From the NCBI GenBank assembly GCA_963710355.1, contig CAVPZU010000002.1, positions 62,001 to 126,000 of the forward strand: a stretch of DNA of 64,000 nucleotides. Reading direction: 5' to 3'. The translations under genes were made by a program, and so were the position numbers. Origin of the DNA: Fen-1359 sp963710355 (GTDB lineage Bacteria > Planctomycetota > Phycisphaerae > Sedimentisphaerales > Anaerobacaceae). This document shows, one piece after another, positions 18,307 to 26,047 of this stretch (its first letter is position 1; every line of letters starts with the position of its first letter). The notes below the pieces were generated by a model. It was not told the DNA's origin. It ran no database searches and saw nothing but the letters and a program-made list of their open reading frames with translations.

Positions 18307-19345
18307 ATGAAACCAACCCAAATTCTTCGATTATCGTTTGTCTTATTGATTTTGGTTATGGCGATTTCCGCAAATCAGTCGGCAAATGGAAAAACTCGAG
18401 ATTTCAACGATATTCTAAAATCTGCCCAAAAAGGCGACCCCAACGCTCAATATAACCTTGGGATAATGTATTTACACGGTGATGGCGTTGCACAGGATTT
18501 TAATGAGGCTTTTAAGTGGTACAGAAAAGCTGCCGAACAGGGTGCTGCAAACGCTCAATACTCCGTGGGCGATATGTACAACTTTGGCGAAGGTGTTGCA
18601 CAAGATTATAAGGAGGCAGTTAAATGGTACAGAAAAGCCGCCGAGCAGGGACTTGCCAAGGCACAATTCGATATGGGCGGGATGTATTCCATTGGTGAAG
18701 GCGTTCCGCAGGATTACAATGAAGTGGTCAAGTGGTACACCAAGGCTGCCGAGCAGGGAGATGCCTCGGCACAATACTTACTTGTCCAGATGTATGATAA
18801 AGGCGAAGGCGTTCTACAGGATTACAAGGAAGCTTTCAAGTGGTTGACCAAATCCGCCGAGCAGGGACTTGCCGAGGCACAATGCGATCTGGGCTTGATG
18901 TATTACAAAGGCGAAGGTGTCCTACAGGATTACAAGGAAGCTGCCAAGTGGTACACCAAGGCTGCTGAGCAGGGACTTGCCGAGGCACAATGCGCCATGG
19001 GTATGATGTATTACGAAGGCGCTGGTATTCCGGAGAATTATCAAGAGGCGCTTAAATGGTACAGAAAAGCAGCTGAACAAGGTAATGCAGATGCGCAAGC
19101 AAAATTGAGGCGCAATGTACGCCGGCGGCAAGGGTGTCGCAGAAGACTATGTTGAAGCTTATAAATGGGTTATTCTTGCCGCCGCACAAGGCAACCAACA
19201 TGTTGTCAAGTTCAGAGATGTACTGAACCGGAAAATGTCTTCACAGCAGATAGCCGAAGCGCAGAGGCTTGCCAAAGAATTTAAACCAAAAAGTGAAAGC
19301 AACAACAGTGCTGTTGAGGACACGAACAAACCAAAGCACAAATAG
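18307..19345 (+). CDS. secreted Sel1-repeat protein (one frameshift)
   Basis: A signal peptide (LSFVLLILVMAISANQSANG) is followed by about eight Sel1/TPR-like repeats of 36 residues, each of the form 'A-xx-G-xx-YxxGEGVxQDYxEAxKWYxKAAEQGxAxAQ'. These fold as a helical solenoid for protein-protein contacts. An extra base at 19108 (TTGAGGC instead of TTGGGC) shifts the frame; the restored protein continues YAGGKGVAEDYVEAYKW and ends at 19345 with a charged tail, ~345 residues. SD GGAGG is ten bases before the ATG. Partner and function unknown. Confidence 0.85.
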
Positions 19346-19389
19346 GGGACAGTGGTGCTGTTGAAAAAGTGGAATTTTTTCAAATCAAC

Positions 19390-19457
19390 TATTTGCCAAT
19401 CTGAAATCCGTGTAAATCTGTGAAATCAGTGGTTTAATTAGTCGTTAGTTTTTATTT
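19390..19457. repeat. right block of inverted repeats (C' and B')
   Basis: Read on the minus strand, this block gives TAAAAACTAACGACTAATTA (B) followed by AACCACTGATTTCACAG and ATTTACACGGATTT (C). It is the inverted counterpart of 18140-18190. The B' part overlaps the last codons of the small membrane-protein gene ending at 19445. Confidence 0.65.
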
Positions 19458-19630
19458 TCCAGCCAGAACCATATCGCCAATACGAGGGTAACAATGAATG
19501 CGGGAACACTCGCCCACATCGGCAATTCAAAGGTATTTGCCGTTACTTTTACTTGAAGGATTAGCCGTAACAAATGCGATAACGAAACAAGCAGCAGAAA
19601 TATCACCGTTACAATTATAGATGGCTTCAT
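19445..19630 (-). CDS. small two-helix membrane protein, unknown function
   Basis: 61 residues: MKPSIIVTVIFLLLVSLSHL forms the first transmembrane helix, a short polar stretch with VTANTFELPMWAS follows, and SVPAFIVTLVLAIWFWL forms the second. Composition and strong hydrophobic periodicity argue that it is real. It resembles small predicted membrane proteins I have seen in environmental genomes but I cannot name a family. It lies between repeat blocks B' and A', so it may belong to the repeat-flanked cassette. Confidence 0.6.
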   Translation of the reverse strand: MKPSIIVTVIFLLLVSLSHLLRLILQVKVTANTFELPMWASVPAFIVTLVLAIWFWLENKN

Positions 19631-19764
19631 AAACGTTTTCCTATCTTTTTAACCAAACCCTCCCAGGAACTTCATCTCCTGGCCTTAAGTTGCCGTCAGA
19701 TTAACTATAAATCCCCCCGCAATTACTGTCAATCCTCAATCCGCAATCCGCAATCAAAAATTAT

Positions 19765-19829
19765 CTGCGGTCTCGACGTTCTCTGCGGTGAATTCTCTGT
19801 GGTCTCTGTGCACTCTGTGGCAAATCAAT
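19765..19829. repeat. inverted copy of repeat A
   Basis: On the minus strand from 19829 this reads GCCACAGAG followed by TGCACAGAGACCACAGAG, then ACCGCAGAG-type repeats. It is the inverted partner of the motif at 18077-18103 and abuts the aldo/keto reductase gene. Confidence 0.65.
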
Positions 19830-20805
19830 ACGGGCCGCCGCGGATATACATCTTTACTTTTTCTTCGTAGAAGTCTTTGAGTTTTTCGTGCAAATCTTTG
19901 TCCAAAGGTGGGAAATCGGAGGCTTTGGCGTTATCGGCGGCCTGCTGGGGTTTGCTTGCACCGGGGATAATAACAGAGACAGCGTAGAAATCCAGAATCC
20001 AGCGAAGGGCAAACTGCGCCATCGTCATCCCTTTCGGGACAAACTGCTTTAACTGGTCGGCTAATTCAATACCCTTTTCAAAGGGCAGGCCCGCAAAGGT
20101 CTCGCCGACACTGAAGGCCTGGCCGTCACGATTGAAATTGCGATGGTCGTTTGCTGCAAAAGCGGAATTTTTGGTCAACTTTCCCGACAACAGGCCTGAA
20201 GCAACTGGCAGCCTGATTATAAGGGCGACATTTTGCTTTTTGCATTGTTCGAAGATTGTATCAATCGGTTTTTGGCGGAAGATGTTAAAGATAATTTGAA
20301 GCGAGATGCAGTCATCCTGCTGCATACAGACAATGGCCTCATCCATAGATTCAACGCTTGCGCCCCAGTTTTTGATTTTGCCCTCACCTTTAAGTTTTCG
20401 CATCAAGTCAAATATATCACCCTGCTCTAAAATACCGGGCGGGACGCAGTGGAGTTGGATAAGGTCAAGGCAATCGACACCGAGTCTTTTAAGTGAGCCA
20501 TCGATGCAGGCGGTGACGGTTTTTTCCGTATATTTATCAGGATAGGTTGTATCGGAGCGGCCGACCTTTGTGGCGACGAAGATATCCGATTTACCTTTGA
20601 TAAATTTGCCGACGAGTTTTTCGCTTCTGCCGTCGCCATAGACGTCGGCGGTGTCGTAGAAATTTACGCCGCTGTCATAAGCGGCATTGAGGATTTGCTC
20701 TGCCGTTTTTTCGGGGATAAAACCCCACGCTGAGCCGATTTGCCAGCAGCCGATGCCGATTTCTGAATTTTTGAAACCAGTTTTGCCGAAAGTTCTGTAG
20801 TTCAT
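19825..20805 (-). CDS. aldo/keto reductase
   Basis: 326-residue NADPH-dependent oxidoreductase with a TIM-barrel fold. The catalytic tetrad is visible: Asp and Tyr in FYDTADVYGDGRSEK, Lys in VATKVGR and His in LIQLHCV. The C-terminal SVIIPGASKPQQAADN is the usual NADP-binding segment. The start ATG follows AGGAG. Substrate unknown; proteins of this subgroup act on sugars or other carbonyls. Monocistronic and divergent from the arsenic operon. Confidence 0.88.
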   Translation of the reverse strand: MNYRTFGKTGFKNSEIGIGCWQIGSAWGFIPEKTAEQILNAAYDSGVNFYDTADVYGDGRSEKLVGKFIKGKSDIFVATKVGRSDTTYPDKYTEKTVTACIDGSLKRLGVDCLDLIQLHCVPPGILEQGDIFDLMRKLKGEGKIKNWGASVESMDEAIVCMQQDDCISLQIIFNIFRQKPIDTIFEQCKKQNVALIIRLPVASGLLSGKLTKNSAFAANDHRNFNRDGQAFSVGETFAGLPFEKGIELADQLKQFVPKGMTMAQFALRWILDFYAVSVIIPGASKPQQAADNAKASDFPPLDKDLHEKLKDFYEEKVKMYIRGGPY

Positions 20806-20883
20806 AACAATCTCCTTTATATAATTTCAAGAAAGACGGCAGCGATATTAATCTGTTTCAGCGGAAAAATCAAGAAAATTTAT

Positions 20884-20932
20884 TTGACAACAAAACGAAC
20901 ATTATATTACTATGTGAGTATATAATCACATA
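20884..20932 (+). promoter_or_regulatory. promoter and ArsR-type operator of the arsenic operon
   Basis: TTGACA (20884-20889) is followed 18 bases later by TACTAT (20908-20913). A 7-base dyad TATGTGA-N8-TCACATA (20911-20932) overlaps the -10 and sits 22 bases upstream of arsR. ArsR-family repressors bind such AT-rich dyads, so autorepression relieved by As(III) is the natural inference. Confidence 0.65.
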
Positions 20933-20954
20933 CTCATTATTAAAGGAAACCTTT

Positions 20955-21284
20955 ATGTTAAGCAAAGACAAGATGACGCTTTATAAAAAGCAGGCCGACA
21001 TTTTGCAGGCGATTGGTCAGCCGATTCGAATTGCAATAGCCAACTTTCTAAAAGATGGTGAGCAGTGCGTCTGTGATATAGCCGAATTCGTCGGCTCGGA
21101 ACGCTCGAACATATCGAAGCATCTGTCGGTTATGGTCAACGCCGGATTATTGGAATCCCGCAAGGACGGTCTGAATGTGATTTACAGGCTAAAATGTCAA
21201 TGCATTCCTGATTTCCTGTCCTGTGTGACCGATGTCTTAAAACAGCAGGTCAAAGAAAATAACAAATTTTCCAGGATTTTATAA
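20955..21284 (+). CDS. arsR: ArsR-family metalloregulator
   Basis: 109 residues, winged helix-turn-helix (SERSNISKHLSVMVNAGLLE). The metal-sensing ELCVCD-like motif appears as EQCVCD (C38, C40), with further cysteines C81, C83 and C90 near the C-terminus that could complete or add an As(III) site. First gene of the operon and directly behind the dyad operator, so it should repress the downstream genes until arsenite binds. Confidence 0.9.
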   Translation: MLSKDKMTLYKKQADILQAIGQPIRIAIANFLKDGEQCVCDIAEFVGSERSNISKHLSVMVNAGLLESRKDGLNVIYRLKCQCIPDFLSCVTDVLKQQVKENNKFSRIL

Positions 21285-21296
21285 AAAGGTCGCACT

Positions 21297-22610
21297 ATGG
21301 ATTCGAAAAAAGAACTGAAAATATTCGCTGTTCTGGCTGCTATTTTTTTGATTTTTTATTTTTTGCCTCTGGGTAATTTGAAGGTTCAACAGGCGATAGC
21401 CGAGTCGTTTCGTCTGCTTCAGTGGTATGTCCGCAATCACACATTGGCCTGCATCGTGCCTGCACTTTTCATAGCTGGTGCGATAATCACATTCCTTTCA
21501 CAAAGCTCTGTTATGCGGTATCTGGGCCCGAAGGCAAATCCGGTTCTTGCTTACGGCGTCGCATCGGTATCTGGTTGTATCCTTGCTGTCTGCTCGTGCA
21601 GCGTCCTGCCGATGTTTGCCGGCATTTATAAGCTCGGCGCAGGCCTGGGACCGGCATCAGCCTTTTTATATTCAGGACCAGCAATAAACATATTGGCGAT
21701 TTTCCTTACCGCCCGCGTTCTGGGCTTTCAAATCGGCGTCGCACGTGCTGTAGGCTCAATAGCCTTTGCGATTATTATCGGTATTCTTATGGCAGTTATC
21801 TTTCGCAAGGAAGAGAAGGTAAAAGCACAGGCGGCGATGCAGATGCCGGAGGCGGAAAAACCGCGAAGGCATATTGGTAAAACGGCCCTGTTTCTGGCGT
21901 GTATGATTTTATTTCTGGTCTTCAGCGACTGGTTCAATCCCGGAAATGTTGTCGTCAAGACAAAAGATGGACGGGAGTTTAAGGCGGTTGTAATTAACGA
22001 AATGAAGGATGCGGTTCGCTTCCAATTGGAGCAGGATGTCGGCACTGACAAAACCGGCGATAAAATATCCATCCCAAAAACAGATATTGAAAAAATGACG
22101 GACAGGCAAAACTGGGTAATGAGCATTTATCATATCCGCTGGTATCTGGCGGGGCTGATGCTTATAGCGGTGCTGCTTATGACCTGGCGGTGGTTCAAGA
22201 AAGAGGAAATCAACAAGTGGATGGCGAACACCTGGCAGTTTACGAAGCTGCTTGTGCCGCTTTTATATGGCGGTGTATTTGTCGTCGGCTTTGTAAGCGT
22301 TCTGCTGCCCGAAAAACAGGTGGCAGGCTGGGTAGGCAACAACAGCTTATCTGCAAACCTTATTGCCAGCGTAATCGGTGCATTCTGGTATTTTGCCACA
22401 CTAACAGAGATACCGATTACGCAGGCGTTGATGGGCCTCGGTATGCACAAAGGGCCGGTATTGGCTCTGCTTCTTGCAGGCCCAGCCTTGTCGCTGCCAA
22501 GCATGATTGTCCTCCAGAGGATCATGGGTACCGTTAAAATGCTTGTTTATGCCACTCTCGTAATTGTAATGTCAACGATTGTCGGAATGATTTTTGGCGC
22601 ATTTTTTTAA
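21297..22610 (+). CDS. permease of the COG0701 (ArsP/DUF318) family
   Basis: 437 residues with about ten membrane helices in two halves. The family signature ILAVCSCSVLP...LGPASAFLYSGPAINI is in the first half, and ITQALMGLGMHKGPVLALLL is its partner in the second. Between the halves, residues ~195-265 form a soluble insert (KDGREFKAVVIN..TDIEKMTDRQ). Members in arsenic operons such as ArsP export trivalent methylarsenicals; the neighbouring arsM makes that substrate likely here. It starts 12 bases after arsR. Confidence 0.8.
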   Translation: MDSKKELKIFAVLAAIFLIFYFLPLGNLKVQQAIAESFRLLQWYVRNHTLACIVPALFIAGAIITFLSQSSVMRYLGPKANPVLAYGVASVSGCILAVCSCSVLPMFAGIYKLGAGLGPASAFLYSGPAINILAIFLTARVLGFQIGVARAVGSIAFAIIIGILMAVIFRKEEKVKAQAAMQMPEAEKPRRHIGKTALFLACMILFLVFSDWFNPGNVVVKTKDGREFKAVVINEMKDAVRFQLEQDVGTDKTGDKISIPKTDIEKMTDRQNWVMSIYHIRWYLAGLMLIAVLLMTWRWFKKEEINKWMANTWQFTKLLVPLLYGGVFVVGFVSVLLPEKQVAGWVGNNSLSANLIASVIGAFWYFATLTEIPITQALMGLGMHKGPVLALLLAGPALSLPSMIVLQRIMGTVKMLVYATLVIVMSTIVGMIFGAFF

Positions 22611-22623
22611 AGGATAAAGAGAA

Positions 22624-22857
22624 ATGAAAAAGATACAGATTCTCGGCACTGGCTGCCCCAAATGCAAGAAACTGGCTGAAAATGCCGAGGCAGCCGCAAA
22701 GGAGCTGGGGATAGAATACCAGATAGAGAAGGTGACAAACATAAACGACATAATGACTTTCGGTGTTATGGTAACGCCCACCCTTGTTGTTGATGGAAAA
22801 GTAATTGTTGCGGGCAAAGTGCCTTCGGCAGAACAGCTAAAGGAAATACTCAAATGA
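22624..22857 (+). CDS. small thioredoxin-like protein (redox-active disulfide protein)
   Basis: 77 residues: IQILGTGCPKCKKLAENA with a C11-P-K-C14 active site, the cis-Pro segment VTPTLVVDGKV, and an overall glutaredoxin-size thioredoxin fold. Such proteins often accompany COG0701 permeases. Likely cytoplasmic. Its stop overlaps the start of the next gene by four bases, so translation is coupled. Confidence 0.85.
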   Translation: MKKIQILGTGCPKCKKLAENAEAAAKELGIEYQIEKVTNINDIMTFGVMVTPTLVVDGKVIVAGKVPSAEQLKEILK

Positions 22858-23306
22858 AAAAGGCGTGGAAAATAGTTATTGTATCGCTTCTTGCTGCGTC
22901 GGTGTTTGCTGTTGTATTGCAGAAAAAATCACAGAGCCGGTCCGGCGAGTATCAGATGACCGTAAATGATTCCAACATTGCGGCTGCTCAGACTCAACAA
23001 ACAAATCAATCTGCAAAACTGCCGCGATTAGTTGACCTGGGCGCTGATAAATGTATCCCCTGCAAAATGATGGCTCCTGTGCTGGAGGAGTTGAAAAAAG
23101 AATACGCGGGAAAACTTGTCGTCGAATTTATCGACGTATGGAAGAATCCCGATGCGGGAAAAGAATACAGGATACAACTGATACCGACACAAATTTTTTA
23201 TGACAGCAACGATAAAGAGCTTTTCCGGCACGAAGGATTCTCCTCAAAAGAAGACATTCTGGCAAAATGGAAGGAGCTGGGGTTCGATTTTAATAAAAAG
23301 CAATAA
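22854..23306 (+). CDS. membrane-anchored thioredoxin-fold protein
   Basis: 150 residues. The N-terminal helix (WKIVIVSLLAASVFAVVL) acts as signal anchor or signal peptide, then comes a thioredoxin domain with C67-I-P-C70 in GADKCIPCKMMAPVLEEL and the cis-Pro in QLIPTQIFYD. It is placed outside the cytoplasm and immediately precedes a CcdA-like membrane reductase gene, the normal source of electrons for such thioredoxins. Confidence 0.85.
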   Translation: MKKAWKIVIVSLLAASVFAVVLQKKSQSRSGEYQMTVNDSNIAAAQTQQTNQSAKLPRLVDLGADKCIPCKMMAPVLEELKKEYAGKLVVEFIDVWKNPDAGKEYRIQLIPTQIFYDSNDKELFRHEGFSSKEDILAKWKELGFDFNKKQ

Positions 23307-24005
23307 ATGGAACAATTGTTTGAAAAATTGACACACGCCGTTGAAGGGACATCGCTAATTGCGATAACCGCCTCATTCGTATGGGGCGTTTTAAGTATTC
23401 TGCTTAGTCCCTGTCATCTGGCCAGTATCCCATTGATTGTCGGCTTCATTGATGAGCAGGGCAGAATCTCGACAAAGAGGGCTTTTATAATTTCCACGCT
23501 TTTTGCAGCAGGCATCCTGATTACAATTGCAGGTATCGGTGCTATAACAGCTTCCGTAGGCAGAATGATGGGCGATGTCGGCAAATACGGCAATTACTTT
23601 GTCGCATTGATATTCTTTGTGGTAGGGCTGCATCTGCTCGATATTATCCCTATGCCTTTTTCAGGCCCCGGACAGGTTGGAATGAAACGAAGAGGTCTTT
23701 TTGCAGCGTTTATTCTCGGCCTGGTCTTTGGGATTGCTCTCGGCCCCTGCACGTTTGCCTATATGGCTCCCATGCTCGGAGTAACGTTTAAGCTGGCATC
23801 TACAAATCTTGCCTATGGCATATTACTGCTTTTAATTTATGGAATAGGCCACTGTTCAGTAATTATATTTGCCGGCACATTTACAGAGGTTATCCAACGT
23901 TATCTGAATTGGAACGAAAAATCCAAAGGTGCCATTATACTAAAAAGAGTCTGCGGCGTATTAGTCCTTTTGGGCGGCGTTTATCTGATTTATACAGCGC
24001 CATAA
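23307..24005 (+). CDS. CcdA/DsbD-type membrane thiol-disulfide transporter
   Basis: 232 residues and six membrane helices. One Cys in the first half (LLSPCHLASIPL) and one in the second (GIALGPCTFAYMAPML) form the transmembrane redox pair of the CcdA family. It should carry electrons from cytoplasmic thioredoxin to the preceding extracytoplasmic thioredoxin. Directly adjoins that gene with no gap. Confidence 0.88.
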   Translation: MEQLFEKLTHAVEGTSLIAITASFVWGVLSILLSPCHLASIPLIVGFIDEQGRISTKRAFIISTLFAAGILITIAGIGAITASVGRMMGDVGKYGNYFVALIFFVVGLHLLDIIPMPFSGPGQVGMKRRGLFAAFILGLVFGIALGPCTFAYMAPMLGVTFKLASTNLAYGILLLLIYGIGHCSVIIFAGTFTEVIQRYLNWNEKSKGAIILKRVCGVLVLLGGVYLIYTAP

Positions 24006-24042
24006 TCAAGTTACGAACGAATCCAATATAAGAGGTAAGCAA

Positions 24043-24876
24043 ATGAACAAAAAAGAAGATTTGGCACAAACAGAGAAGATTAGGCAAACGGTGCGGGATG
24101 GCTACAGCGAGATTGCCCAAAAAGGCAAAGGCAGTTGCTGCGGAAATTCCAAGCCGAAGGAATTTGCACAGGCAATAGGTTATTGCAAAGAGGAGATTGA
24201 GACGCTGCCGGAAGGTGCAAATATGGGTCTATCCTGCGGAAACCCAACGGCAATAGCAAAATTGGTGCAGGGGCAGGTTGTGCTGGATTTGGGCAGCGGC
24301 GGCGGATTCGATTGCTTCATAGCGACGAAAAAAGTCGGCCCAACCGGACTTGTAATCGGCGTGGATATGACCGCGGAAATGATAAGCAAGTCCAGGAAGA
24401 GTATATCGGTTTTTGCGGAAAAAACAGGATTGAACAATGTGGAATTTCGCCTCGGTGAAATCGAGCATCTGCCGGTTGCGGATAACAGCATTGATGTGGT
24501 AATCTCGAATTGCGTGATAAACCTGTCGCCGCAAAAGGAGCAGGTCTGGTGGGAAATTTCGCGGGTACTCAAAACCGGAGGCAAGGTCTGCGTAAGCGAC
24601 CTTGCGCTGAAAGAGGAGCTGCCCGAACCGGTCAAGGCAACAACAGAGGCGCTGGTTGGATGTATTTCAGGTGCAATTCCAATCAACGACACACTGAAAA
24701 TGATGAAGGATGCGAGTCTAACGGAAATTAAAACGCACGAGAAACCATACAACATTGACGTTAATGATAACTGCAACGATAAGTTCTACCGGACGATTCG
24801 GGATAAATTGCCCGCCGGCAAAAAACTCGGCGATTATGTTGTGAATGTTGACTTCACTGCATACAAAAAAATTTAG
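24043..24876 (+). CDS. arsM: arsenite S-adenosylmethionine methyltransferase
   Basis: 277 residues. SAM motif LDLGSGGGFD (81-90). Three As(III)-binding cysteines are in place: C65 (GLSCGNP), C157 (SNCVINL) and C207 (VGCISGA); the last pair keeps the 50-residue spacing of the algal enzyme. An extra N-terminal CC pair (C32-C33) is common in bacterial ArsM. It methylates As(III) to MAs(III) and further. RBS AGAGG is upstream. Confidence 0.93.
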   Translation: MNKKEDLAQTEKIRQTVRDGYSEIAQKGKGSCCGNSKPKEFAQAIGYCKEEIETLPEGANMGLSCGNPTAIAKLVQGQVVLDLGSGGGFDCFIATKKVGPTGLVIGVDMTAEMISKSRKSISVFAEKTGLNNVEFRLGEIEHLPVADNSIDVVISNCVINLSPQKEQVWWEISRVLKTGGKVCVSDLALKEELPEPVKATTEALVGCISGAIPINDTLKMMKDASLTEIKTHEKPYNIDVNDNCNDKFYRTIRDKLPAGKKLGDYVVNVDFTAYKKI

Positions 24877-24885
24877 GAATCAAAA

Positions 24886-25941
24886 ATGGCGGAAAAAATT
24901 GCAAGGCAGTTATCGTTTTTAGACAGGTTTTTGACGCTGTGGATTTTTCTGGCGATGTTTGCCGGTGTCGCCGCAGGGTATCTTTATCCATCCATAGCCG
25001 GTTTTTGGAATAAGTTTCAATCGGGAACGACAAATGTGCCGATTGCCATCGGGCTGATTCTGATGATGTACCCGCCGCTGGCGAAGGTCAAATATGAAGA
25101 ACTTGGTAAGGTTTTCCGCAATTACAGGATACTGGGCCTGTCGCTGGTTCAGAACTGGGTAATCGGACCAATCCTTATGTTTGTGCTGGCAATCGTATTC
25201 CTGCGAGGGTATCCGGAATATATGACAGGTTTAATTATCATCGGCCTTGCCCGGTGTATTGCGATGGTAATTGTCTGGAACGACCTTGCCCGCGGCGATA
25301 CGGAATACGCTGCGGGACTGGTGGCGTTTAACTCGATTTTTCAGGTATTGTTTTTCTCCGTTTATGCCTGGATATTTGTAACAGTTCTTCCGCCGGTCTT
25401 TGGTTTGAGCGGCAGCGTCGTTAAAATTTCCATAGAACAGATTGCCAAAAGCGTTTTTATTTATCTCGGCATACCTTTTGTTGCCGGCATTATTACCAGG
25501 TTCAGCTTAATAAAAATTAAAGACAAAGACTGGTTCGGCAATAAATTCATTCCCGCAATCAGTCCTATTACGCTGATTGCCCTTTTGTTCACGATTCTGG
25601 TAATGTTCAGTCTTAAGGGGAATTTCATAGTAACTTTGCCGTTAGATGTTGTCAGGATAGCGGTGCCGTTATTGATTTATTTTGTGGCGATGTTTTTTAT
25701 TACCTTTTTTATCAGTAAAAAAACCGGCGCCAATTACGCCCAGTCAGCCACCTTATCATTTACCGCAGCCAGCAACAATTTCGAGCTGGCGATTGCGGTA
25801 GCGGTAACGGTATTCGGGATTAATTCAGGACAGGCCTTCGCCGCAGTCATAGGTCCGCTTGTGGAGGTGCCTGTAATGCTGATGCTGGTTAAAATTTCCC
25901 TGAGGACACAAAACTGGTTTAAAACAGTTCCGGTAACGTAA
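24886..25941 (+). CDS. acr3: arsenite efflux permease, Acr3 type
   Basis: 351 residues with ten predicted helices. The Acr3 signature FLDRFLTLWIFLAM opens the protein, and the essential Cys of helix 4 is seen as C124 in GLARCIAMVIVWNDL. Exports arsenite (and antimonite) using the proton motive force. Last obvious gene of the ars operon, 9 bases after arsM. Confidence 0.93.
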   Translation: MAEKIARQLSFLDRFLTLWIFLAMFAGVAAGYLYPSIAGFWNKFQSGTTNVPIAIGLILMMYPPLAKVKYEELGKVFRNYRILGLSLVQNWVIGPILMFVLAIVFLRGYPEYMTGLIIIGLARCIAMVIVWNDLARGDTEYAAGLVAFNSIFQVLFFSVYAWIFVTVLPPVFGLSGSVVKISIEQIAKSVFIYLGIPFVAGIITRFSLIKIKDKDWFGNKFIPAISPITLIALLFTILVMFSLKGNFIVTLPLDVVRIAVPLLIYFVAMFFITFFISKKTGANYAQSATLSFTAASNNFELAIAVAVTVFGINSGQAFAAVIGPLVEVPVMLMLVKISLRTQNWFKTVPVT

Positions 25942-26047
25942 GAGGAGGCTGGTTTCTCAAGATATACAAAAGACTTGCAAGGGGGCTGATTTATCTGATA
26001 CTATTTCTCTAAACAGGTATATGGAAAAATAATTTGGCGGATTTAAG

